DNA from: Hemileia vastatrix
Lineage: Eukaryota > Basidiomycota > Pucciniomycetes > Pucciniales > Zaghouaniaceae
NCBI GenBank assembly: GCA_030280995.1
Contig: JASXTE010000010.1
Span: forward strand, 23,444,823 to 23,508,822
Direction of reading: 5' to 3'
DNA length: 64,000 nt
Under the pieces are notes generated by a model, which had not been told where the DNA came from, did not search any database, and saw nothing but the letters and a program-made list of their open reading frames with translations. Positions 54,767-64,000 of the stretch are shown one piece after another. A program made the translations under genes and the position numbers. Numbering within the stretch: the stretch's first letter is position 1; every line of letters begins with the position of its first letter.

Positions 54767-54939
54767 TTTTGGCACCCAACGTGGGGTATCAATATCTCTA
54801 GCTTTTAAAAGAGCTTACTTGATACTTGGACTTTTAGCCTGCAAGAGGATTGCTTTCTGAAACTCTTATTGATTTATTTATCTTAGCCTGAAAGAGGCTC
54901 ACTTATTGGAATGCTTTATCTTTAATCTAATCTATTAGG

Positions 54940-57523
54940 ATGTCTTCTGCTGCTGGATCTGGTGTGTCTCTTCCTATGACACCATCAGTTAGGATTGTTT
55001 CTTGGGATGGGCCCAACTTTAATGGGGAAGAAGTTAAATGGTTTTTGAGCAGATATGAGGCTGCTGCTTTGGTGGATGGAGATACTAACCTGGATATGGT
55101 AAAGCAGATCAGGTTTTTTATTTTTGACAGAGAGGTGGAAAAGGAGGTCATTGCTATGGAGGGTTATATAAATGCTTGATTGGATAAGGTTGTCAAAAGA
55201 GATGGTTGATAGATGGGGTGTCAGGTATACTATAGTGGATTTAAATAAGATTGTCAGTGATTGGAAAGCTAAAGGTGGTGTTTCTAATATGGTGGACTTC
55301 AAAAAGTTATGTGGACAGTTTGATGAAGTGGTGGAATATCTGATTTTGGTGGAGGAATTGGTCCATGAAAATCAGGCCAAGGATCTATTCTGGTCTTCTT
55401 TTAGAAGGGATATTAGGATGGATGTGTTAAAAGAACTGTCTAGAAAAAATTTGATGAAGGATCTGCCTAATGGTGGGCAGAAGCTGCCAGCTTTGGAGAT
55501 TATCAAGGAGAATATTCAAGGCTACTTAAAACTCATGGCACTGGACAAATATCAAGAATCTTGTACTCAATATGTTAGCAAAGTTAGTGAAGTATTAGCT
55601 GAAAATAACAATATTATGATTCAAGCTCAAGAAGCCTAGAAGGCTCAGATGGGACAGCCTTTTGCTAAAGTTGAGGGAAATGTAGACAACAAGATGGTCG
55701 ATCACTTGGCCAATTTAACTAAACAATTAAAGATATTTGTTTAAGAGACTCAAAAAGCCAATAGAGCACCTGTGGCTTTGACTTCAACTTCTTCTTCTTA
55801 CCAATCTAGAGGTTATGAGAAGAGGAATTATGGATTTAATGGCAATGGTAACCGGCTCTCTGGCAATGGTAATGGTGGTAGGAATGGTAATGTTAATGGT
55901 GGGATTAGTTTTAGAGGTGGATATGGCGAGTCCAGGGTGTGCTCTTATTGTAATAGGAGGGGACACAAGGCTGGACAATTTTATTTTTTGGATAGGGACT
56001 TGGATGCTGGTAGAGTAAAATTTGATGGAAAGGTTTACAAATTCCTGGATGGACCTTTCATCAAGCCCAGTGAAGGTCAAGCTCCCTCAGATTTGGTTAG
56101 GAGGAATATGTATTTGGGAAAAAGGACCAGGTTTGAAGAGTTACTTGGTGATGATGAAGAAAAGGATAAGGGCGGTAAAGTTGATGATGTTAAAGATGTG
56201 GAAAAGGTAGATAAAGGAAAAGGTAAAGAGGTCAATAAGGCCACATTCTCAACTTCATTTGATGGTTTGGAGTTATCCTCTGTAGTTAGGGCAGAGGAAA
56301 GTTGTATGGTGGGTGAATATGATGTCAATGCTGCTAGAAGAGCAGCTGCTACTAAATCTAAGAGTAGTATACAGAGCCAATTAAGGGCTAAACAGGGCAA
56401 GGCAGAAATGAAAAAGTTGGAAAAGAAACCTTACTCTAAGGACAAAATTTATAATATGAAGAAGGGGATGGCTGATATGGGGCCTCCTAGTTTTGGAAAG
56501 TTGGATTTAAATGGTGAGCCTATGCCTGTGGACAAAGATTCAGATTCTGAGGTGGATGTGCCTTTTGCATCTCTCCCCAGACCAAGTTTTAGTGGTACTA
56601 CTCCTATGGAAGGGGTAAAGAGGACCAGTGATGGATATGGATTAGTGAAAGTAGCTGGTGATGGAGCTAGGGTTATTAGTAGTGAAGATGTTATTATGGG
56701 GGGTGAAGATGGAAATGTGGGTCCCCAAGAGGTGCCCAGGGCCAAGGTAACAAAATCTAGGGCTCAATATGAGAGGCCCATTGTTTCTGGACAAGAGAAT
56801 GCAATGGAAACAGTTTTAGGAAGATTGAATCAACTTCAAATTCTTTTATCCTCAGGCAAATTATTTATGATTAGTCCAGCCCTTACAGAAAAGCAGAAGA
56901 AGCATCTGACAAGGAGAAGAGTGTCCACAGGAGAGGTGTAATATATATGTGAAAATGTGGAGAAGTTTGGTGAGGAGGTGGAAACTCATTTTTCTGCACC
57001 TTTAGGTTATTTGATGGTTACTCTCAATGGTAGAGAGGTAAAGGCCTTGGTCAATTCACGGTCTCAAATTAATTAAATTTCTTTAGAGCAAGCAATGATT
57101 ATAGGCTTTCCAATTAAAACTGGTACTGGGGGAAACCTCAGAGGTATTGGAGGGCATGCAACAGAGCTGATGGGTATGGCTGAGCATGTCAAATTAGGTA
57201 TTGGTGTATCTATTGGTAAGGTTCAATTTTATGTGGCCAGAGGGGCAGTTAAAAATCTTCTTGGTGGTCCTTTTTTAATGTATTTTGAGTCCTGTATTGG
57301 CTATCAGTCTGGCATGGGTATTAGTTTGGAGATTACAGGGGACAATATGAGAAGGCTTCATATGTGTCTAGCTCCCCCAGGAGATGAAGGTTGGGAAACT
57401 AGGCCTGGGGTGACCACTATGTGTCAATGTTGTGTATGCACCAAGAAGCGGCGTATTAAATGGACGGCTTCTGGTGAATTATGTTTAGAGGGGAATTTTG
57501 GAGACCTTCATTTTTTGGGGTAG
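54940..57523 (+). pseudogene. gag-pr: gypsy-B Gag-protease (broken)
   Basis: It is homologous to gypsy-A Gag from MSSAAGSG onwards. There is a frame change near 55170, then stops at 55637-55639, 55742-55744, 56939-56941 and about 57074. The zinc knuckle CSYCNRRGHKAG has lost its last Cys. The protease reads LVNSRSQIN, with the catalytic Asp changed to Asn. The -1 slippery TTTTTTG (57511-57517) before the stop at 57521-57523 is conserved. Confidence 0.85.
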
Positions 57524-57561
57524 CTGGGGCTGATCACTCTAATGTTGCAATCTCTCCCCAG
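57511..57561 (+). promoter_or_regulatory. gypsy-B -1 frameshift signal
   Basis: TTTTTTG, a 6-base spacer and a stem CTGGGG (57524-57529)/CCCCAG (57556-57561). All six pairs are Watson-Crick, whereas gypsy-A has one G-U pair at the fourth position. Confidence 0.7.
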
Positions 57562-59728
57562 GATGAGATCCTGGATTGCAATAGGTCAGCTCACTTGGAG
57601 ATAATTCAAGTGGATTCTCAATTATTTTCTGTTAATAATATGTTGAATTGTTATTATGTCTTCAAATTTTTGGTTTGTCTCACTTCTCTGTCATGTTTTT
57701 TGATCACATTCAAGAATGGATCAAGAGGGAAGATGGGAAATATTATGTTGAATAAAAATTGGAATGGTTTATTTTCCGACCTCCAGAAAAAGGGTAAACT
57801 GCAATAATTTCATCAAAATTCTATAAAAAATCTTAGTATAATTACAACACCAAAAAATAATTTTTGTGATAATTCGATTCCTGTCCTCCAGCAAGAGGAT
57901 AAACTGCCAACTTTTTTTACTGGTGATTTAATGATGGATAAGGGAATTAAAGGTGTTGGATAAATTTTTGATAAAGTAGACGAGGGAAAAGAGAAAAGAG
58001 TTAAATTTAAAAATGAAATAAAATATTTTTCTACTTATATTGATTCTGATTCTGACAATGAAGTGAATTCCTTTGATGAAATTTTTAATGGTGATACAAA
58101 AATTAATATTTTACCTCAAGCTTATGTAGATGTGGAAGCAGTGAAATATAAGAAGATAGCAAATAGAATCTGACCAATTAATGAACTGCTACCCGCTGAA
58201 CTAAATCTACCTTTGAGAAGACCAAGGCTATCAAGAGATCCTTATGAATGTCCTTTGGTGAAGAATCCGCCTGAATTTTCTGAAACGTCAAGAATCACTT
58301 TTGATAGATTAGGTGTTGTTAATTTTGGACCTGATGGCTGGTTGTCTGGAGAAGAGATGAAGTTGTTGTTGGATGTGATGGTCAAGCAAGAGAAGGCCAT
58401 TGCTTTTGTAGAAGAGGAGAGGGGTGTGTTGAAGCATTCCTATGGGGAGCCTTACAAGATTCCTGTAGTATGTCATGAACCGTGGCAGCAAAAACCAATC
58501 ACAATTCTGGCTGCATTAAAATAAGCTTATATCAAAGTTGTCAGAGAACGGATTTGAACTGGACTGTATGAGCAATCATCATCAAGTTATTCTAGTCCGG
58601 TATTTTGTATCAAGAAACCGAATGGAAAACTTAGAGTAGTTCATCATCTCAGGGAATTAAATAGGGTTACAATAAAGGATGCTGGTATACCACCTAGTGC
58701 TGAGGAGCTGGTGGAAGCTTTTTCTGGGAGAGTGTGTTATGGTTTAGGAGATATTATGGGGGGATATGATGAGAGAGATGCATCCAGACTCTAGGCCTCT
58801 CACTACTTTTGATACACCGCTAGGACAATTACGATTGACAAGATTACCTCAAGGAGCAACAAATTCAGTTGCCTTTTATCAAGCTCAGATGGCTTGGATT
58901 CTTCAAAATGAAATTCCTCAATATGCTGGAATCTTTATTGACGATGGAGGAATTGAAGGACCTTCCACAGATTATGATAATGAACTGTTGGAGGAGAACC
59001 CAGGGATACGAAAATTCATCTGGGAGTATGCAATCACTTTAGAGAGAATCTTTTTTAGAATTGAAGAATCTGGTTTAACTATTTCTGGTTCAAAAGTTTC
59101 ATGTTGTGTTCCAGTTTTAGAGATTTTAGGTCATGTGGTATGTAGAGAGGGTAGGATTATGTCCAATAAGAAAGTGAATAAATTTCAGTCCTGGCCAAGA
59201 CCCAAGAATACAACTGAAGTTAGGGGGTTTTTAGGCGTATGTGTTTATGTTCAAATGTTTATCAAGGACTTTTCTTCATTGCAAGCTCCATTGAGAAGGT
59301 TGACAAGAAAGGATGCAGACTGGGAGTGGGATGAAGAATGTGAGAAGGCGTTTGTGAAGCTGAATAAGGTTGTGGGAAAAGATATAGTCCTGCACAAGTT
59401 AGATTATGGAAAAGATGCTGGTAGGATTTATTTGGCAGTTGACTCAAGTCAGGTTGCTGCTGGGGAAGTTTTGTCTCAGATGGATAAAGCTGGTTACATT
59501 AGGCCAGTTAGGTATGAATCTGTGGTATTCACCAAGGTCGAATCAAGATATTCTCAGCAAAAATTAGAACTGTGTGGAGTGGCAAAAATTTTAAAGAAAC
59601 TTCAAAATATTTTGTGGGGCCAACACTTTGAATTGAAAGTGGATGCAGAATCTTTAATTCAAATGATTAATTCCCCAAGTTTACCAAATGCACCTATGAC
59701 TAGATGGGTAGCATTAATTCAACATTTT
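57524..59728 (+). pseudogene. pol: gypsy-B Pol: linker, RT and part of RNase H
   Basis: The linker keeps two hairpin-motif copies: a degenerate one at 57780 and CCTCCAGCAAGAGGATAAAC then TG at 57885. RT begins near KKPNGKLRVVHHLREL. The main frame, 58766-59728, contains the FIDDGG active site and RNase H (AVDSSQVAAGEVLS, LELCGV, VDAESL). There are stops in the linker, for example near 57805, 57961 and 58171, and a frame change at about 58770. The last residues before the break are MTRWVALIQHF. Confidence 0.82.
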
Positions 59729-60865
59729 TGTTGGTCAGTCGTCTAGAAGAAGGTAAGAAAAATAGGAGAAAAAGAGGAGAGAAGGAGGAGGACAAGGGAA
59801 AATAAAAGAAATAATTTGTAATAATATATTTAATTTATTTAAGAGGGAAAAACAACGGTGAGCAACCTTGAGTGATGACAAAAACTTAGAATTTATTAAT
59901 AATAATATTATTCAATGTAAGGGTTCTGCGCGGCAAACACTTTTAATTACTATCAGACTTAAAGCAACCTTTGATTTGTTATATAGACTTTTAATTAGAA
60001 TTGTATTACTAATAAAAAAATATAAACGTAATAAAATAGTTATTTAATTTGTTGAGTGTTTAATAAGTGATGAGGCTACAGGGGATTATCCAAGGCCCTT
60101 TTATAGGCAATGGGTCCTCTGAAGCGCTACTATATTTGTAAATACAATGATTAGAATAGAATAAAACAAATATATCAAAGAGTAAATGAAACATAACAAT
60201 GTAGAGAAAAACATGAAACAAATAATTAAAACCCCAATTAAGAATCCAATTTCCCCGCCATTAATTCCCAAATCAGTAAGTGAAAATAGTGAATAACTAA
60301 ACAAGATTGGAACATAGGAATTATGAGAAAAATAATTCCAAACAGATGGTACAGTCTGATTAAAGGATATTTTAAGTGAAACAAAAAATACTCTGACGCA
60401 ACAAAACATGTAATTAATCTCAATTTAGTATAAATTAATTTATTTGTTTTTTCTAACACAATTAAGGGTCAAAAGAAGCGTCATTAATTATTGTTTAGTA
60501 TTATATGAGAGGTGTTATTTAATATATAAATTTAAATAATTAATTTAAATATATTATAAGTCAATTTTACACTTATAATTATAATATATGTTTTTCAATT
60601 AATTAAATATAAATTTATAATTATTAAATACATAAAAATGCGCCCTTATTTGTAGAATATATTATATTATGTTCAATTTAACTGTATATAAAAATTTATA
60701 TAACCAATAAATTTAATGTAACACTTGTATATAATAAAATACTTATATAATTTTATTATGCAATAAAATATTAAGTTATATTCATTAAATACAATTCTTA
60801 CCCACTCTTTCAGGTTTTATAAGTTACATATCATTTACTGGACTCCTGGAATAGCCTGGCTGACA
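59729..60865 (-). repeat. 3' LTR of the right-edge Ty3 element (1,137 bp)
   Basis: On the + strand it runs from TGTTGGTCAGTCGTCTAG to TAGCCTGGCTGACA. It resembles the 1,145-bp LTRs at 27214 and 35267 but with many substitutions, so it is a different lineage within the family. The purine tract lies at about 60866-60877 on the complement. Confidence 0.92.
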
Positions 60866-60900
60866 CTCCCTCACTCTAAAAAAAACAATAAAAAAAAATG

Positions 60901-63900
60901 CTAAGATTTTTTCTTTTTGTATTTTTTCAACAGAGTAGGCAGATTTGAAATTTCTTTGCCAGGTATCCATGCATCATGTTCAGATGATTTGTTCTTATAT
61001 CTCAATAAATATTCAGTACCTCTTTCAGAAGTGATAATTCTATCATTGAGAATTTTATCAATTTCTGCTGTTTCTGTGACTTCCTGAGGGTTCTTCTTAG
61101 GTCTTCCTCTTCTTTTTGGAAATAAGTCACTGTTGGAAGTATAAGGTTTAAGTAAAGAAATGGGAAAAACAGGATGTTTCCTATCATATGGAGAATACAA
61201 TACAACTTCTACTGCATTTTCACCAACCATTTTTTTAACAACAAATGGTCCTACAAAAGGATCTTTTAATTTGTGGTTACCTTGTAAATTGAAATGGACA
61301 GTAGAGATCAACACTTCATCACCCTTGTTAAATGTGTATTCTTTATGGGATTTATCCCATCTTTTCTTTTCATATTCAAATGCTTTATCAATACAACTCT
61401 GAGAATGTTTTCTGCATAGCTGTTGCATTTGCATAAAAGATTTTACACCAGGGTGTAGTTCCAACTTAGGTAATTTATTATTGAGAATCTGAGCAGGAGT
61501 GTTTGGGACATAACCTAACCAAAGCTCAAAAGGCTTTTTCTCAGTGACAGAATGAACAGTGCTATTATATGCAAATTCAAGACCAGGCAAAAGAGTGACC
61601 CAATCATGAGTAAATCTGTCATTATCTTTATATTCTAAACCAAAGGCACAATACCTTCTAATCATATCTTCTAGATTTTGAATCATTCTTTCAGCTAGAC
61701 CATCAGTCTGAGGATGGTGAGCTGTAGACAATTTTAACTCACAGCCACAAATATCCATCAAAGAGGTCCAAAACTCATAGGTGAATTTTGGATCCCTATC
61801 AGAGATAATGGCTTTTGGAAAACCAATAATATTAAACATGTAAGACCACCATAAGAAAGCTAATTCTTTGGTGGATACATCTTTGTGGGTTGGAATAAGT
61901 TTGCACATTTTTGTGAATCTATCAACTATTACCCAACAAGAGTTAAAGCTGTCTTTACCTGCAACAGGAAGACCAGTGACAAAATCCATATTAATGATTT
62001 GCCAGGGAGCACAAGGTGCTTCAATATGTTGTAATAACCCTGCTCTCTTACCTGTTAACCTTTTAGATTTTTGGCAGGAATCACAAGATTCAACATATAA
62101 TTTTGTGTCTTCTGACATATTAGCCCACCATGCAGTGTTTTTGATTCTAATCAATGTTTTTTCAAGATCAAAATGACCAGCTAATATGTCATCATGACAA
62201 AGTTTGAGGATAGTTTCTTTCATTGAAGGAGGAATAACAATTACATTGGTAAGCTTCCTTCTATAATATATATAACCATCTTCAATAGAGAACTTTCCTT
62301 TATTTAAAGCATTTTGGTACTTTGCAGGAAGAGTTTTTATTAATGCTTGAATTGAAGCATTCTTAGGATCATTCAAAATAGTAACCAATTTATTTAAATC
62401 AGAAACTTTATCATATGAATCCAGTATTAACTGTAATAACTCTTCTTCCATATCAACTATAAATATACCATGGATATGAACAGTATCACCTTCAGGTACA
62501 TAAGCAGGATTGGAGTCATTATTTGGCAGAGGCAGTCTGGAGAGCATATCAACATTAGAGTGAACATTTCCAGCTCTATGGATAATAGTCATCCTTCCTC
62601 TGTATTCTTGAACAGCAAGTTGCCACCTGAACATATGTCTGTTAGGTGTCTTGAGGTTTAAGAGAGATTTCACAGCACTACAGTCAGTTACCAACTCAAA
62701 TTTTTGGTCATCCAAATAGTAATGAAGTTTCTCAAGAGCCCAAACAACTGCTAAGCACTCCAATTGAGTGGCACCATATTTCAATTCACTATTTCTAAAG
62801 GTTCTTGAAATATAACAAGTTACAACCTCTGAGGATTTATCATTAATAATTTGCTTTTGGTGAAGGGCAGCACCCAGACCAATAAAGCTAGCATCTGTAT
62901 AAAGGACAAATGGCTTGTTAAAATCTGGAAGAGCCAATATAGGGGCTGTCATTATGCAACTTTTTAATGTATCAAAAGCTTTCTGACAGTCATTATTCCA
63001 GAGAAAAGCAACATCTTTTCTGGTCAGTTTTGTAAGAGGCAAGGCTATGACCTGATAATTTTTAATATATTGTCTATAATAGCCACACATACCCAAAAAA
63101 CTTTGAATTTCTCTTACAGAGGTTGGTGCTTTCACATTTTGAATGGCAGCAACTTTATTATGGTCTACACAAATTTGTAAGCCTGACACAACATGGCCAA
63201 GGACTTTCAAAGATTGAAAACCAAATTTACACTTTTTTAAAGATAAGGTCATATTGATTTCATCCATTTTTTGGAAAACTCTATTCAAGTGAATCATATG
63301 TTCATCAAAAGTTTTAGAAAAAACAATAATATCATCAATATAAACCATGAGCCAACCTTCAATAATTTCTTTATGGAAAGTGTTATCCATGACTTTCTGG
63401 AAAACTGAAGGAGCATTTTTAGGGCCAAATGGCATCCTAACATACTTATATATTCCCATATGAGTAGCAATAAGCAAAAAATTTTGAGAATTTTTCTCAA
63501 CTGGAACTTGATGATAACCTTTATTACCATCCAGACAACTAATAAATTTTGCACCTTGCAAGGTAGCATGTATTGAATTAATTCTGGGTAAAGGATAAAT
63601 ATCATCAACAGTATAAGTATTTAAAGCTCTGTAATCTCCACATAATCTAGCTTTATCTTTTTCATAAGAAATCAAGACTGGGGAGATGACACAATATTTG
63701 GGGGTGACATCCACTTTTTCAATGATATTCATTTTCAATAATGTTTCAATATTATCTTCAATATCTTTTCTTTTTGATGGAGAAGCAGGATATGGTTTTT
63801 TCTTAAGTGAAGGAGGAATATCACTCAATTTACAGGATAAGGTAATTTTCATCTCTTCCTGAACAATTCCCAAGACATGAGAACCATGAGCAAAAGCCAT

Positions 63901-63999
63901 AGGGAAAGAGGTAATAGAGGCAACAATAGAATCCTTTTGTTCACTAGTCAACTGATCACCAAAAGAAGCGGTATTTATTTCATGTAATAAATCATCCAT
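60901..63999 (-). CDS. gag-pol: Ty3 chromovirus Pol, partial (1,032 aa in window)
   Basis: This is the C-terminal half of a gag-pol polyprotein nearly identical to the intact one at 28400-34567. RT has VYIDDIIVFS, RNase H LYTDAS, integrase NMDFVTGLP, ISDRDPKF and AERMIQ, then the AT-hook RRGRPKK and a chromodomain ending in KKYKKKKS. No stop interrupts it within the window. The Met near 63999 is internal; the real start lies to the right. Confidence 0.93.
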   Translation of the reverse strand: MDDLLHEINTASFGDQLTSEQKDSIVASITSFPMAFAHGSHVLGIVQEEMKITLSCKLSDIPPSLKKKPYPASPSKRKDIEDNIETLLKMNIIEKVDVTPKYCVISPVLISYEKDKARLCGDYRALNTYTVDDIYPLPRINSIHATLQGAKFISCLDGNKGYHQVPVEKNSQNFLLIATHMGIYKYVRMPFGPKNAPSVFQKVMDNTFHKEIIEGWLMVYIDDIIVFSKTFDEHMIHLNRVFQKMDEINMTLSLKKCKFGFQSLKVLGHVVSGLQICVDHNKVAAIQNVKAPTSVREIQSFLGMCGYYRQYIKNYQVIALPLTKLTRKDVAFLWNNDCQKAFDTLKSCIMTAPILALPDFNKPFVLYTDASFIGLGAALHQKQIINDKSSEVVTCYISRTFRNSELKYGATQLECLAVVWALEKLHYYLDDQKFELVTDCSAVKSLLNLKTPNRHMFRWQLAVQEYRGRMTIIHRAGNVHSNVDMLSRLPLPNNDSNPAYVPEGDTVHIHGIFIVDMEEELLQLILDSYDKVSDLNKLVTILNDPKNASIQALIKTLPAKYQNALNKGKFSIEDGYIYYRRKLTNVIVIPPSMKETILKLCHDDILAGHFDLEKTLIRIKNTAWWANMSEDTKLYVESCDSCQKSKRLTGKRAGLLQHIEAPCAPWQIINMDFVTGLPVAGKDSFNSCWVIVDRFTKMCKLIPTHKDVSTKELAFLWWSYMFNIIGFPKAIISDRDPKFTYEFWTSLMDICGCELKLSTAHHPQTDGLAERMIQNLEDMIRRYCAFGLEYKDNDRFTHDWVTLLPGLEFAYNSTVHSVTEKKPFELWLGYVPNTPAQILNNKLPKLELHPGVKSFMQMQQLCRKHSQSCIDKAFEYEKKRWDKSHKEYTFNKGDEVLISTVHFNLQGNHKLKDPFVGPFVVKKMVGENAVEVVLYSPYDRKHPVFPISLLKPYTSNSDLFPKRRGRPKKNPQEVTETAEIDKILNDRIITSERGTEYLLRYKNKSSEHDAWIPGKEISNLPTLLKKYKKKKS

Positions 64000-64000
64000 T

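Larger units (their letters stand above)
53683..59728 (+). mobile_element. gypsy-B: decayed relative of gypsy-A, truncated
   Basis: The LTR begins TGTGGCATTCC, like TGTGGTAGCC of gypsy-A. Primer site, leader hairpins, gag, frameshift signal, pol linker and RT/RNase H follow in the same order and are recognisably homologous. The element breaks at 59728 within RNase H, where a Ty3 LTR is inserted. Its 3' region, including any antisense zinc-cluster genes, is not in the window. Confidence 0.9.
59729..64000 (-). mobile_element. Ty3 chromovirus, partial (continues past the window)
   Basis: It belongs to the same family as the intact element at 27214-36411. Its 3' LTR is 59729-60865, and the gag-pol gene reads from beyond 64000. 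It is inserted in gypsy-B RNase H. The 5' LTR and gag are outside the window, so completeness cannot be judged. Confidence 0.93.

Overview
The window reads as repeat-dominated intergenic DNA of an AT-rich fungal genome. The transposon families (Ty3/gypsy chromovirus, Ty1/copia, Tad1-like LINE, Tc1/mariner, PIF/Harbinger, a CACTA-like MITE), short GT-AG introns and zinc-cluster (Zn2Cys6-like) proteins fit a basidiomycete. A rust fungus (Pucciniales) is my best guess; this is inference, not a database match. I see no conventional host protein gene. The one likely host gene is an intron-bearing tRNA-Thr(TGT) at 49032-49117.

Layout. (1) 1-15086: a decayed PIF/Harbinger transposase gene, split by a 13.4-kb Ty3/gypsy-like element (gypsy-A, + strand, 1232-14610) with two 1,108-bp LTRs and a CCGT target duplication. 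Gypsy-A carries gag-protease, a canonical -1 frameshift signal, a broken pol, a long 3' region with two antisense intron-containing zinc-cluster genes, and about 21 copies of a short hairpin-plus-TAAACTG motif. (2) 15087-17989: pyrimidine tracts, a C-rich/G-rich foldback and a solo LTR with CCCTG duplication. (3) 17992-48210: two Tc1 elements sharing one TA. The second is filled by a nest: Tc1 contains a LINE, which contains a Ty3 element (23272-47466, GCTGG duplication), which contains an intact Ty3 chromovirus (27214-36411, ATTTC duplication), a 261-bp CACTA-like MITE (TCA duplication) and a copia element. (4) 48211-52586: small foldback elements, the tRNA gene, a probable old LTR and unidentified sequence. 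(5) 52587-64000: a copia gag fragment cut by a decayed relative of gypsy-A (gypsy-B), itself cut at 59729 by a further Ty3 chromovirus that runs off the right edge.

How the parts work together. The 2,055-codon gag-pol at 28400-34567 is the only complete autonomous element, with zinc knuckle, protease, RT, RNase H, integrase, AT-hook and chromodomain, between LTRs that look identical; it is probably recent. The most unusual element is gypsy-A. Its antisense zinc-cluster genes, the hairpin/dyad motif in and around pol and upstream of one antisense gene, and CCG/CGG clusters in its AT-rich LTR could form a self-regulatory or RNA-packaging system. That link is a hypothesis; the components are visible in the sequence.
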